Positions 8,104 through 16,197 of a stretch of DNA of 64,000 nt are shown here, one piece after another (position 1 is the first letter of the stretch; each line of letters begins with the position of its first letter). The notes under the pieces were generated by a model. That model was given only the letters and a program-made list of their open reading frames with translations. It had not been told where the DNA came from and did no database searches. A program made the translations under genes and the position numbers. Where the stretch lies: the NCBI GenBank assembly GCA_038850735.1, contig JAWCLO010000002.1, positions 1-64,000 on the forward strand, read 5' to 3'. This DNA comes from Methanomassiliicoccales archaeon. GTDB taxonomy: Archaea; Thermoplasmatota; Thermoplasmata; Methanomassiliicoccales; JACIVX01.

Positions 8104-9531
8104 ATGAGTAAGAAATTCAGACTCCAAGGAGTTTACCCCGCTCTCGTAACTCCCTTCGACAAGAAAGAAGACATAAACGAAGATGCTCTGAGAAGCCTGG
8201 TTAGGAACATCTTTGATCATGTGGACGGTTTTGTTCCGTGCGGCACAACGGGTGAATTCGAATACATGAGTTACGATGAGCGAAAACGTGTTTTCGATAT
8301 ATGCATTGATGAGGTGAATGGAAAGAAACCTGTCATCGCCGGTACAGGTGATCCTTGCACACGCAACGTGATTGAGCTGACGAAATATGCTCAAGACGCT
8401 GGCGCTGATGCGTGCTTAGTCGTTGCACCGTATTTCTTGCGCCCATCGGACAAAGGAATCTTCGAGCATTTTTACAGACTATCACGAGCCGTTGACATTC
8501 CAATCATTCTATATAACATACCCCAGACGACCGGTGGATACCTGCCAAGAAGAGTCATAGAGGATCTCGCTGACATCGACAATATCGTTGGGCTGAAAGA
8601 CTCATCTGGAAATCTAACATACACGATGGAAGTGCTTGAAAAGACGAAAGGTAAGATTGATATCGTAGTTGGGCACGATGAGGTTGTACTTCCGGCACTA
8701 GCTGGTGGGTGTTCTGGTATGATTCTAGCGAGCGCCCAAGTTTATCCTGATGTCTGGCAGAGAGTTTTCAGAGCTATTAAAGAAGGGAATCTCATAAAAG
8801 GAAGGGAAGAACAACTCAAAGTACAAAAACTCTCCAGAATTTTTTGCAGATATGGTGGGCCAGTTCCTATCAAGATCGCACTAAAATATATGGGAATAGA
8901 CATGGGAAAGACTAGAGGGCCCCTCAAAGAGGGTGGTGTAATTCTTCACGAAGATCGAGAGGAAATAAGACTTGAACTTGAAAAGATAGGAAAAGTCCCA
9001 GTTTCTCAGCCGCCTATCGAGACACCAGAGATCCCTTTGGAGAAGAGATTTGAAGATATAGGAATCACACCAGCAGATATCGTAAATGATGGGGTACTTA
9101 TAGGTAGCGCTTCTGCAGGTTCGGGTATAAACAAGGTACGAATAGATCTTGTTATTGGGAAAAAGGACGGTGTCGTGGGGGTATCGTTTGCGAGTCAACT
9201 CGTTTATTTAAGAAGAGGGTATGAAGCACTGCCAGCCATACTTGAGCCAAATCTCTCAGCAAAACCGAGCTGCCTCATTGTTCCAACGGTTGAATTGAAA
9301 AATCTAAGACAGGCAAACATCATGTATGGACCTGCACAAGCTGGAATTGCCAAGGCCATCGCGGATAAAGTGGAGGCTGCTGTAATACCTAGAGTGATGA
9401 TCGATACACATGTGATGTTAGCTAAGGCATTCGTGCATCCGAACGCGCTAGAACGAGACATCCTTTACAAGAACTTTTACGAGGCTACAATGGAGGCAAT
9501 AGACATGGCCTTCAGAAAGGGGGTGTTGTAA
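8104..9531 (+). CDS. DapA-family aldolase fused to formaldehyde-activating enzyme (Fae) domain, copy 1
   Basis: The N-terminal ~300 residues form a DHDPS/N-acetylneuraminate-lyase (DapA) barrel: CGTTGEF, VVAPYF, YNIPQTTGG (Tyr kept, but no Arg at the aspartate-semialdehyde-binding site of true DapA) and GLKDSSGN with the Schiff-base Lys. After a linker containing EDREEIRLELEKIGK, residues ~325-475 match Fae: RIDLVIG, ILEPNLSAKPSCLIVPTV, RQANIMYGPAQAGIAKAIAD, AFVHPNA and NFYEATMEAI. Known Fae condenses formaldehyde with tetrahydromethanopterin. At the site of the proposed Fae catalytic His (His17 in Methylorubrum extorquens) this copy has Arg. So an aldolase domain, of unknown aldehyde specificity, is joined to a formaldehyde-handling domain. 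It abuts the second copy without a gap. The fold calls are secure; the substrate is unknown. Confidence 0.88.
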   Translation: MSKKFRLQGVYPALVTPFDKKEDINEDALRSLVRNIFDHVDGFVPCGTTGEFEYMSYDERKRVFDICIDEVNGKKPVIAGTGDPCTRNVIELTKYAQDAGADACLVVAPYFLRPSDKGIFEHFYRLSRAVDIPIILYNIPQTTGGYLPRRVIEDLADIDNIVGLKDSSGNLTYTMEVLEKTKGKIDIVVGHDEVVLPALAGGCSGMILASAQVYPDVWQRVFRAIKEGNLIKGREEQLKVQKLSRIFCRYGGPVPIKIALKYMGIDMGKTRGPLKEGGVILHEDREEIRLELEKIGKVPVSQPPIETPEIPLEKRFEDIGITPADIVNDGVLIGSASAGSGINKVRIDLVIGKKDGVVGVSFASQLVYLRRGYEALPAILEPNLSAKPSCLIVPTVELKNLRQANIMYGPAQAGIAKAIADKVEAAVIPRVMIDTHVMLAKAFVHPNALERDILYKNFYEATMEAIDMAFRKGVL

Positions 9532-10998
9532 TTGCCCAGGGCAGAGTGGCTTAAAGGAATATATCCAGCAATCGTCACTCCTTTTAAAAGGGATGAGACT
9601 ATCGATGAAGATGCGCTCAGGAATCTCGTTGATCATTTGATAGATCACGTCAACGGATTTGTCGTGGCTGGAACTACAGGCGAATTCGTTTATTTAACAG
9701 ATCGCGAGCGGATGCGAGCATTAGAGATTGTCATCGACCAAGTTGGGAAGAAAGTCCCTGTGATTGCCGGAACCGGTGCAAGTAGCACAAAAGCCACAGT
9801 CGAACTGACTAAAAATGCGAAGGATATTGGCGCGGATGCCGCGCTCGTGGTGACCCCCTATTACTTCAACCCGACCTGGAAAGAGATATATGAGCACTTC
9901 GACGCTGTAAACGAGGTAGGCCTGCCCATTATCCTCTACAACATACCGCAGTGTGCTGGCATGCACCAGCAGTGGTGGACAACAGAAGGTTTGGCTTATC
10001 TTGACAATGTAATTGGCGTCAAAGATTCTAGCGGAGACATACCTTATATGACAGCACTATTCGAAAAAATTCGAGGAAAAATTAACATACTTTGTGGTCA
10101 CGATGAGGTCGGAACGGCAGCTTTACTCAGTGGAGCTGATGGACTCATTCTTGCAAGTGCAAACTTAATCCCCGATATTTGGCAGAGGATATACAAGCAC
10201 GTACAAAGAGGAGAAATAGAAGAGGCTAGGCAGCTCCAACAGAAGATACAGAAATTAGTGAGAATTATTGCCCGAACTAGCGGAAACCAGGCAGTGAAGG
10301 AGGGACTATGGATGACAGGCATTGATGTTGGCTACTCAAGAAGGCCGACTATGCCCGGAGACGCATTTAGACATGAAGACAGGGAGGAAATGAGAATTGA
10401 ACTCGAAGTTCTTGGCAAGATCAAACCCCGAGAGACGACCTATGTTCTTGGAGACAAAAGAATAGTCACGAGGGTTCCCGCTACGCCACAAACTCCAACG
10501 GTTGTTGACGGATTCGCGCTGAAGGTCGGAGAAGGATACGCTGGACCTCCTGATCATGAAATTGCTCACACCGACCTTTTGATTGGAATAAAGGGAGGGC
10601 CGGTTGAAATAGCTATTGAGAGGGCACTCCAGGCTGATGCTGGCCAAGGAAAGATGAGAATTGTTAACGATCTCCCTCGTACGCTGCTTGTACCAACCGT
10701 TACGCCTAGAACGAAAAAACAAGAGGAGTTGCTTTATGTGCACGCAGTGGCAGGCTTGAAATGGGCTATAGATGCGAGTATCCAAGATGGTTTCCTTCCC
10801 CGTGAGATTCTTGAAGACATAGTGCTTCTTGCGAACGTGTTTGTTCATCCTGCAGCTGCCAATAGACACCGAGTGAAAGTCAATAACTACAAGGCGGCAA
10901 GGTATGCGATAAGAAAGGCGATTGAGGGAAGACCTACTCTGGATGAAATATTTTACCAAAAAGAGTCAGTTAGGCATCCGTTCAAGTACACACCATAG
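9532..10998 (+). CDS. DapA-family aldolase fused to formaldehyde-activating enzyme (Fae) domain, copy 2
   Basis: Same two-domain architecture as the preceding gene, with clear divergence. DapA domain (~1-300): AGTTGEF, VVTPYYFNP, YNIPQCAG and GVKDSSGD with the Schiff-base Lys. The Fae-like domain (~328-488) keeps the catalytic His (EIAHTDLLIG) and the complete Fae C-terminus ending ESVRHPF. However, the conserved FGPAQ segment is replaced (LLYVHAVAGLKWAID), and FVHPAAANRHRVKVNNYKAA follows the usual strand. TTG start directly after the TAA of copy 1, with GGGGGTG just upstream, implies translational coupling. The pair therefore looks like subunits of one enzyme or two related steps. A 7-bp GC-rich hairpin follows the stop. 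Function is inferred from domains only. Confidence 0.88.
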   Translation: MPRAEWLKGIYPAIVTPFKRDETIDEDALRNLVDHLIDHVNGFVVAGTTGEFVYLTDRERMRALEIVIDQVGKKVPVIAGTGASSTKATVELTKNAKDIGADAALVVTPYYFNPTWKEIYEHFDAVNEVGLPIILYNIPQCAGMHQQWWTTEGLAYLDNVIGVKDSSGDIPYMTALFEKIRGKINILCGHDEVGTAALLSGADGLILASANLIPDIWQRIYKHVQRGEIEEARQLQQKIQKLVRIIARTSGNQAVKEGLWMTGIDVGYSRRPTMPGDAFRHEDREEMRIELEVLGKIKPRETTYVLGDKRIVTRVPATPQTPTVVDGFALKVGEGYAGPPDHEIAHTDLLIGIKGGPVEIAIERALQADAGQGKMRIVNDLPRTLLVPTVTPRTKKQEELLYVHAVAGLKWAIDASIQDGFLPREILEDIVLLANVFVHPAAANRHRVKVNNYKAARYAIRKAIEGRPTLDEIFYQKESVRHPFKYTP

Positions 10999-10999
10999 T

Positions 11000-11041
11000 C
11001 GAAAACCTTCATTAAATAGGGCATCAGGGTTTTCGATGCCC
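11000..11041 (+). terminator. Terminator-like region with two overlapping alternative hairpins
   Basis: GGGCATC (11019-11025) pairs with GATGCCC (11035-11041), followed within ~15 nt by a T-rich stretch. CGAAAACC (11000-11007) can instead pair with GGTTTTCG (11028-11035), part of which is the loop of the first hairpin. It starts 2 nt after the stop of the second DapA-Fae gene and probably ends that transcript. Confidence 0.5.
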
Positions 11042-11185
11042 TCTAATAACCATTTCTTTTTTAAGGGCGCAGAAAAATAACTCAGATTATAGCTTTAAGA
11101 GGTTACGACTTTCCATAATGTTCATTGGCTTGTATAGAAAAAGCCCATTGATAAGAAAAAATTCACGCGAGTAAGACTTCTCCTG

Positions 11186-11938
11186 TCATGTAACGCTTTT
11201 CGTCATTGGCTCGACATAATATTTGCAGTGGCTATAACCGCTTGCTAAGCATTCTGCGTCCATTATAATACTCAATCGCATGCCCATGCAGCTTTCTAAG
11301 ATTCCACCGATTATCCCCTCGTTTAGAATACAAAAACTCCGACCTGTCTCCGGCATCCGATGACAATTGTATTCGTCCCTTATGATCAAAATAAGAGGTC
11401 TGACTGAATATACACAGACCTCACCTAATTCGTGCTGCTCATAGAAAATCTTGATCTCTTTTATAACGCCGTCAAGAGTTGACGACTTTATACGCTTTGA
11501 TATTTCCGCGCCTATGAGTCTTCCGATATCTCTCAACATAGGCTCCATCCTGAGTCCAATCGATTCCATTCCTATAATGATAGATCGAATTACGCCCTTC
11601 AAGAAACTACTAGGCAATCCGATCGATCCTGCAATAGTATTACCTATTGCGAGTTTCAGATCTTCTCTCGGTTCGGCTGAAGATCCGATCGGTTTTGAGA
11701 TCAGAAAATAAACTTTCCTTCTACTATCCGTCGGATCATCTTTGAAAGAAATAAGATCATCTTTGACCAATTCTTCGAGGTGTCCTGATATTGTTGATTG
11801 TGCCTTTCCAGTGATGTCCGATATGTCGCTTAAACTGAGTTCCCTTTTTTGCAGCTCCAAGAGAATTCTTTGTCGAAGTGGATTTGATACCTGTTTTAAA
11901 CCCTTTGGAGTAAGATACACCTGAAAGAATCCATTCAT
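11186..11938 (-). CDS. MsvR-like transcriptional regulator: ArsR-type HTH plus V4R domain
   Basis: Residues ~8-75 are a winged helix of the ArsR type (PLRQRILLELQKRELSLSD, then GKAQSTISGHLEELVKDDL as recognition helix, then a basic wing). Residues ~95-245 are a 4-vinyl-reductase (V4R) domain ending ASGYSHCKYYVEP, with Cys residues at several positions (VCVYSV, YNCHRM, RSFCILN, ESCMG, AECLASGYSHC). The combination is that of MsvR, a redox-responsive regulator described in methanogens, in which V4R cysteines sense oxidation. It converges on the DapA-Fae operon and diverges from mtnA, with 193 bp between the two starts, so it may regulate itself and mtnA. Redox sensing here is inference. Confidence 0.78.
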   Translation of the reverse strand: MNGFFQVYLTPKGLKQVSNPLRQRILLELQKRELSLSDISDITGKAQSTISGHLEELVKDDLISFKDDPTDSRRKVYFLISKPIGSSAEPREDLKLAIGNTIAGSIGLPSSFLKGVIRSIIIGMESIGLRMEPMLRDIGRLIGAEISKRIKSSTLDGVIKEIKIFYEQHELGEVCVYSVRPLILIIRDEYNCHRMPETGRSFCILNEGIIGGILESCMGMRLSIIMDAECLASGYSHCKYYVEPMTKSVT

Positions 11939-12131
11939 TTGTCATCACCGGTTCAGCTAGTCCATAAGACTTCTAATGGGTGAGTCTATTTTTTATCAGA
12001 ATTGAAACACTATAAAAAGTATTTCGTAGGTGGATAATATGTCCATCCCATCTTCCCATGAGTACATGGTCGTACTGGCCCAAATAAACTCAAAAAATCC
12101 CTTAAGCCAGTAAATCGACAGATTTTGGTGG

Positions 12132-13202
12132 ATGGATCATCCAAACACCCCAAATATCTTTTCTACTGAGATGCTAATTCAGTCGCGTGAGAATGTGAAA
12201 GTCGTTATCGACGGAAAAGCTACTGACATGAGAGCCCTTTGGTTCGAAGACGGCAAACTGAAAATGATTGATCAGAGGTTGCTTCCTTTTGAAATTAGAG
12301 TGATTAGCCTATCTCATTGCAATGAAGTGGCAGAGGCAATAAAAAATATGGCAATACGGGGCGCCCCATCGATCGGTGCCGCTGCTGCATATGGCCTAGC
12401 CCTAGCAGTTATTGATAAAGAAGATATTTCGAATGCAGCTAACCTATTGAGAAAAACAAGACCAACTGCTTATGATCTTTTCTATGCAATTGATTATATG
12501 GTTCGATCTATTCAAGATGGAAGAGATCCTGTAGAAGCTGCGAATTCTTATGCCAATGCAATCGTTGAGCGATGCCGGCTTATTGGAAAGCATGGTTGTG
12601 AATTAATCAGAGATGGATATAGGGTTATGACTCATTGCAATGCAGGTGCATTAGCTTCAGTCGATATTGGGACAGCACTGGCACCAATACGCTTCGCTCA
12701 CACCCAAAGTAAGCATTTCTTCGTATATGTGTCTGAAACCCGACCACGACTCCAGGGAATGCGGCTTACATCGTGGGAGCTGCAAAACGAAGGAATACCC
12801 CATGCGGTGATCGTTGATGGGGCGTCTGGCCATTACATGAAAAAAGATGTTGACGTTGTTATTGTTGGCGCGGACAGAATAGCGTCTAACGGAGATTTTG
12901 CCAATAAGATAGGAACTTACGAAAAAGCGGTAATAGCTCATGAACTGGACATTCCCTTTTTTGTAGCAGCCCCAATTTCAACATTCGACTTCAATCTGAA
13001 CAACGGCGATGAAATACCTATAGAGCTACGAAGCGAAGAAGAGGTGATTGCAATCGAAAATGTTCGAATCGCACCTCGTGGCGTTATGGCACTTAATCCA
13101 TCCTTCGATATCACGCCGGGTAAATATGTTACAGGGTTCATAACGGAAATAGGAATTTTGAGACCATCTGAACTTGGCGAAATCGCCAAAATACGGAGTT
13201 GA
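12132..13202 (+). CDS. mtnA: S-methyl-5-thioribose-1-phosphate isomerase (MtnA family)
   Basis: An aldose-to-ketose isomerase of the MtnA/eIF2B-like family, acting on methylthioribose-1-phosphate or the 5-deoxyribose analogue. Motifs: AIRGAPSIGAAAAYGLALA, MTHCNAGALAS (catalytic Cys), VGADRIASNGDFANKIGTY (catalytic Asp), ISTFDF and GDEIPIE. The start is uncertain. ATG 12132 gives 356 aa, ATG 12171 gives 343 aa and ATG 12228 gives 324 aa; family members usually begin near the last of these. Only 5 bp separate it from a class II aldolase. This pairing is the hallmark of the 'DHAP shunt', which cleaves the ketose phosphate to dihydroxyacetone phosphate and an aldehyde to recycle methylthioadenosine or 5'-deoxyadenosine, the latter a radical SAM by-product. 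Related ribose-1,5-bisphosphate isomerases are a less likely alternative. Confidence 0.88.
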   Translation: MDHPNTPNIFSTEMLIQSRENVKVVIDGKATDMRALWFEDGKLKMIDQRLLPFEIRVISLSHCNEVAEAIKNMAIRGAPSIGAAAAYGLALAVIDKEDISNAANLLRKTRPTAYDLFYAIDYMVRSIQDGRDPVEAANSYANAIVERCRLIGKHGCELIRDGYRVMTHCNAGALASVDIGTALAPIRFAHTQSKHFFVYVSETRPRLQGMRLTSWELQNEGIPHAVIVDGASGHYMKKDVDVVIVGADRIASNGDFANKIGTYEKAVIAHELDIPFFVAAPISTFDFNLNNGDEIPIELRSEEEVIAIENVRIAPRGVMALNPSFDITPGKYVTGFITEIGILRPSELGEIAKIRS

Positions 13203-13207
13203 CCTGA

Positions 13208-13840
13208 ATGGGTGATGCAAAGAGACTCAAAGAAGAAATCGTTACGATTGGGAAGTTGCTTTATGAAAGAGGACTTGTCTCAGGTACGGCGGGAAACATC
13301 AGCGCAAGAGTTGATGATGAGTACATGCTTATCACACCTTCAGGCAGGTGTAAGGGATTTTTGATCGAGAGCGATATAATGACGGTCTCGATCAAGAGTG
13401 GCAAGGCCAAAGATAAGGGAACTCCATCGATTGAAACACCGCTCCATGCAGCGATTTACAATAGAAGAGAGGATGTCTTCGCGATCATTCATACTCATCC
13501 AGTTCACTGCACCGTGCTTGCAGTCGCTGGTAAAAAGCTGAACTCATCGCTCATTCCTGAGGGGGTTCTTGTTCTTGGAGACGTCCCGCTCATACCATAC
13601 AGAACACCAGGATCCACAGAATTGGCCTGTTTACTTGGCGATAATATCACAAATCGAAATGCTTTGTTATTGGAAAAACATGGAGCTGTAACTGTGGGCT
13701 CAAATTTATTGGAGGCTTTTCTTCGTCTCGAAACTCTTGAATTCATAGCGACTCTCCAGGTGCACCTTGGCTTGGAGATAGAAAATCTTGGCTTGAGCGA
13801 TGATGAGCTGCGGATCATTTTGCAGAAGAAGCAGCTATAA
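13208..13840 (+). CDS. Class II aldolase (FucA/AraD family)
   Basis: A zinc-dependent aldolase of 210 residues. Metal ligands are HTHPVH (~97-102) and the later EKHGAV His. SGTAGNISAR and TPSGRCKG bind substrate phosphate, and PSIETPLHAAIY supplies the catalytic Glu. It follows mtnA by 5 bp, so the likely substrates are 5-methylthioribulose-1-phosphate and 5-deoxyribulose-1-phosphate, giving dihydroxyacetone phosphate plus 2-methylthioacetaldehyde or acetaldehyde. MtnB-type dehydratases share the same fold, and fuculose-phosphate aldolase is a further alternative. Distinguishing them needs full active-site comparison. The operon context favours an aldolase of the DHAP shunt. Nop5 begins 28 bp downstream and may be co-transcribed. 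Confidence 0.85.
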   Translation: MGDAKRLKEEIVTIGKLLYERGLVSGTAGNISARVDDEYMLITPSGRCKGFLIESDIMTVSIKSGKAKDKGTPSIETPLHAAIYNRREDVFAIIHTHPVHCTVLAVAGKKLNSSLIPEGVLVLGDVPLIPYRTPGSTELACLLGDNITNRNALLLEKHGAVTVGSNLLEAFLRLETLEFIATLQVHLGLEIENLGLSDDELRIILQKKQL

Positions 13841-13868
13841 TAAGAGCAAAAACGGATATTTGCCCAAT

Positions 13869-14900
13869 ATGATCCTCGTCACGAAGTGGTTTGGCGTATT
13901 TCTATGCGATGATCACGATATTAAAAAGTTCGAATTGTTTCCCAAAGATGCTAAGATCATCGCCAAGAAACTAGCTGCAATCAGAAAAGGTGAAATTCTT
14001 CCAGAGGAAAAGAAGCTGGCGCAAAAAAAGATGCAGGTGGCGGAATTGCGGCTTTCTGAGCTCGGAAGACCTGTGAACTTTGACGGTTCATTTATCAAAG
14101 CGGAAGACTACGGATTTTCCGAAGCACTCATGCGTGAAGCGATGCTCGAACTGGGAAAAATGGGCGTGAAGGAATCAGTCCATCCTGATCGATGCGTATT
14201 GCAGGCAATTAGAGCCGTTGATGATATCAATGAATCAATTAATGTAATTAACGAAAGATTACATGAATGGTATGGCCTGTATTTTCCAGAACTATCCGAC
14301 TATGCAAAGGACATGAAGTATGTGAAGCTCATTGCAAAATTCACAAGAAAGGAAGAAATCATGAAAGAACTTGGTGTCGATCTGGAATCCCTAGGAGGCC
14401 AAATGTCAGAAGAAGACATACAAATTCTGAGAGAAGTCGCCGAGTCTCTAGATAAATTATACCAAGTCAGGGAGGGTCTCCAGAAATACATTGCCGATAT
14501 TATGAAACAGATTGCCCCAAACCTGGCAGCACTCTTATCGCCAAGCCTTGCCGCAAGATTGATTTCTTTAGCAGGTGGCCTCGAAAGGCTTTCAAAATTG
14601 CCATCGAGTACTGTGCAATTGCTCGGCGCTGAAAAGGCGATGTTTTTGCATTTGAGAAATCATAAAAAACCACCAAAACACGGCGTCATTTATCAGCATC
14701 CGATTGTTCATAAAGCACCATACTGGCAAAGAGGAAAGCTGGCGAGATCTCTTGCATCCAAAATAGCAATTGCCGCAAAAATAGACTATTGGCAAGGAGA
14801 GTACATCGGAGATAAATTAATAGAGGAGCTTGAAAAAAGAAAGAAAGAGATCGAAGAAAAATACCCCACGGCTCCAAGAAAACATCGAAAAAAGGGTTGA
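13869..14900 (+). CDS. nop5: Nop5/Nop56-related box C/D RNP core protein
   Basis: Scaffold protein of archaeal box C/D sRNPs, which bridges L7Ae, fibrillarin and guide RNA for 2'-O-methylation of rRNA and tRNA. An N-terminal fibrillarin-binding domain (WFGVFLCDD start) is followed by a long coiled coil. The Nop domain holds [37 protein letters not shown] (two adjacent parts of one motif), VQLLGAEKA and HGVIYQHP, then a Lys-rich tail. ATG 13869 is chosen because upstream in-frame residues do not match the family, and [12 protein letters not shown] is a typical beginning. In most euryarchaea the fibrillarin gene follows immediately. Here aIF5A follows, and the fibrillarin gene lies ~24 kb away in this window. 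Confidence 0.95.
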   Translation: MILVTKWFGVFLCDDHDIKKFELFPKDAKIIAKKLAAIRKGEILPEEKKLAQKKMQVAELRLSELGRPVNFDGSFIKAEDYGFSEALMREAMLELGKMGVKESVHPDRCVLQAIRAVDDINESINVINERLHEWYGLYFPELSDYAKDMKYVKLIAKFTRKEEIMKELGVDLESLGGQMSEEDIQILREVAESLDKLYQVREGLQKYIADIMKQIAPNLAALLSPSLAARLISLAGGLERLSKLPSSTVQLLGAEKAMFLHLRNHKKPPKHGVIYQHPIVHKAPYWQRGKLARSLASKIAIAAKIDYWQGEYIGDKLIEELEKRKKEIEEKYPTAPRKHRKKG

Positions 14901-14911
14901 TATCAGCAAAA

Positions 14912-14919
14912 TATTTAAA
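14912..14919 (+). promoter_or_regulatory. Putative TATA box for aIF5A
   Basis: TATTTAAA at the end of nop5, ~30 bp before ATG 14948. It supports that ATG (or the ATG at 14936) rather than one overlapping nop5, and suggests a leaderless or very short-leader transcript. Confidence 0.5.
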
Positions 14920-14947
14920 CCGCATATCGTTACCAATGCCGATAGTC

Positions 14948-15334
14948 ATGTCGTGGACGCAAGCTGAAGTTAGGGAACTCAAGGAAGGTAGATACATTTT
15001 AATCGATGATGAGCCTTGCAGAATTATTTCAATCACAACGTCGAAACCAGGGAAACATGGAGAAGCAAAGGCTAGGATCGATGCAATAGGCATTTTTGAT
15101 GAGCAAAAAAGGAGTATTGTCCATCCAGTGAAGCATAAGGTCCAGGTTCCTATAATCGACAAGAGAAAGGCGCAGGTCCTTGCGATTGCAGGCGATGAAG
15201 CACAGTTGATGGATCTCGAGACTTACGAGAACTTTCAATTACACATTCCCGAAGAGTTGAAAGGACAGATTAACCCAGGCGATGAGATCATGTATCTTGT
15301 TGCAATGGGAAGGAGAAAAATCACAAGGGTCTAA
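14948..15334 (+). CDS. eif5a: Translation factor aIF5A (hypusine-containing)
   Basis: The archaeal homologue of eIF5A, which helps peptide-bond formation at difficult sequences. From ATG 14948 the protein is 128 aa, the usual length. [17 protein letters not shown] is the standard N-terminus, and [12 protein letters not shown] carries the modification Lys (Lys36 here) that becomes deoxyhypusine or hypusine. The C-terminal OB-fold domain follows ([19 protein letters not shown], then LETYENFQL). ATG 14936 would add MPIV. It is followed 2 bp later by agmatinase. That is functionally sensible because the modification is built from polyamines made from arginine via agmatine. Deoxyhypusine synthase is not in the window. 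Confidence 0.95.
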   Translation: MSWTQAEVRELKEGRYILIDDEPCRIISITTSKPGKHGEAKARIDAIGIFDEQKRSIVHPVKHKVQVPIIDKRKAQVLAIAGDEAQLMDLETYENFQLHIPEELKGQINPGDEIMYLVAMGRRKITRV

Positions 15335-15336
15335 TC

Positions 15337-16197
15337 ATGAGTATCAGCAGCTTCCGCTTTGCGGATGCCAATGCCGATTATGAGAATGCGTACTTTATCA
15401 TCATGGGAATCCCCTTTGATCGAACAACTTCATTCCGCCCGGGAGCGCGATACGCGCCTAATTCGATACGAACATCTTCATACAATTTCGAGACTCTCCT
15501 TTTCGAGCACAACATCGATCTCATCGATGTGCCCATCCACGACGCAGGGGATTTTGAGGAATTCGGTTCAGCTGATGACATGGTGAAGGTTGTAAAAACA
15601 GAAGTCACAAATATTGTTAGAGATCAGAAGTTTCCTATATTTATTGGAGGGGAACATTCAGTTACAATTCCTACCGTGAGATCTTTTGATGATATCGGTG
15701 TAATCACCATAGACGCTCATCTAGACTTCAGAGATCAGTATCTCGGACAGAAAAATAGCCATGCATGTGTAACGCGAAGGATTGCGGAGCATGTTGGATT
15801 GGAAAATGTTGTTGTATTCGGAGTACGTTCAATTTCAAACGAAGAATTTTCTTGCAAGACGCCCAAGTACATAGATGCTTTCTCGATAAAGGAAATAGGT
15901 GTTAAGAGTGCGTTCAAAGACGCCCTAGATTCTATCCAGAAAAAAAAGATTTTTTTGTCCCTAGATATCGACGGTATTGATCCTGCATATGCACCCGGTA
16001 CGGGCACCCCTGAACCGTTTGGTCTATCGCCTTACGAAATTAAAGAGTGCATCAAAATGATAGCCCCCCGACTCGTAGGCTTCGATGTAACTGAAGTATC
16101 TCCTCCGTATGATAACGGTAACACAGCGTCCCTTGCAGCCCGCATCATAAGAGAGGTCATAGCACTCGCTTGGAAACATTGGAAATACCGTGATTAA
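15337..16197 (+). CDS. speB: Agmatinase (ureohydrolase family)
   Basis: A manganese-dependent ureohydrolase converting agmatine to putrescine and urea. All metal-binding motifs of the arginase fold are visible: GGEHS (~101-105), DAHLDFRD (~125-132) and SLDIDGIDPAYAPGTGTPEP (~211-230), plus FDVTEVSPPYD. Length 286 aa is standard. PFDRTTSFRPGARYAPNSIR is the usual N-terminal substrate-loop region. It lies in an apparent operon behind aIF5A and abuts the GDT1-family gene with no spacer (TAA then ATG). Within ureohydrolases, agmatinase is favoured over arginase by the archaeal context and the GTPEPFGLS segment. Guanidinobutyrase or related specificity cannot be excluded. Confidence 0.93.
   Translation: MSISSFRFADANADYENAYFIIMGIPFDRTTSFRPGARYAPNSIRTSSYNFETLLFEHNIDLIDVPIHDAGDFEEFGSADDMVKVVKTEVTNIVRDQKFPIFIGGEHSVTIPTVRSFDDIGVITIDAHLDFRDQYLGQKNSHACVTRRIAEHVGLENVVVFGVRSISNEEFSCKTPKYIDAFSIKEIGVKSAFKDALDSIQKKKIFLSLDIDGIDPAYAPGTGTPEPFGLSPYEIKECIKMIAPRLVGFDVTEVSPPYDNGNTASLAARIIREVIALAWKHWKYRD

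Noticed and set aside
12132-12227. A 32-residue N-terminal extension of MtnA as a separate domain.
   Set aside because: Too short for a domain; more likely a start-site uncertainty, so it is only noted in the gene entry.
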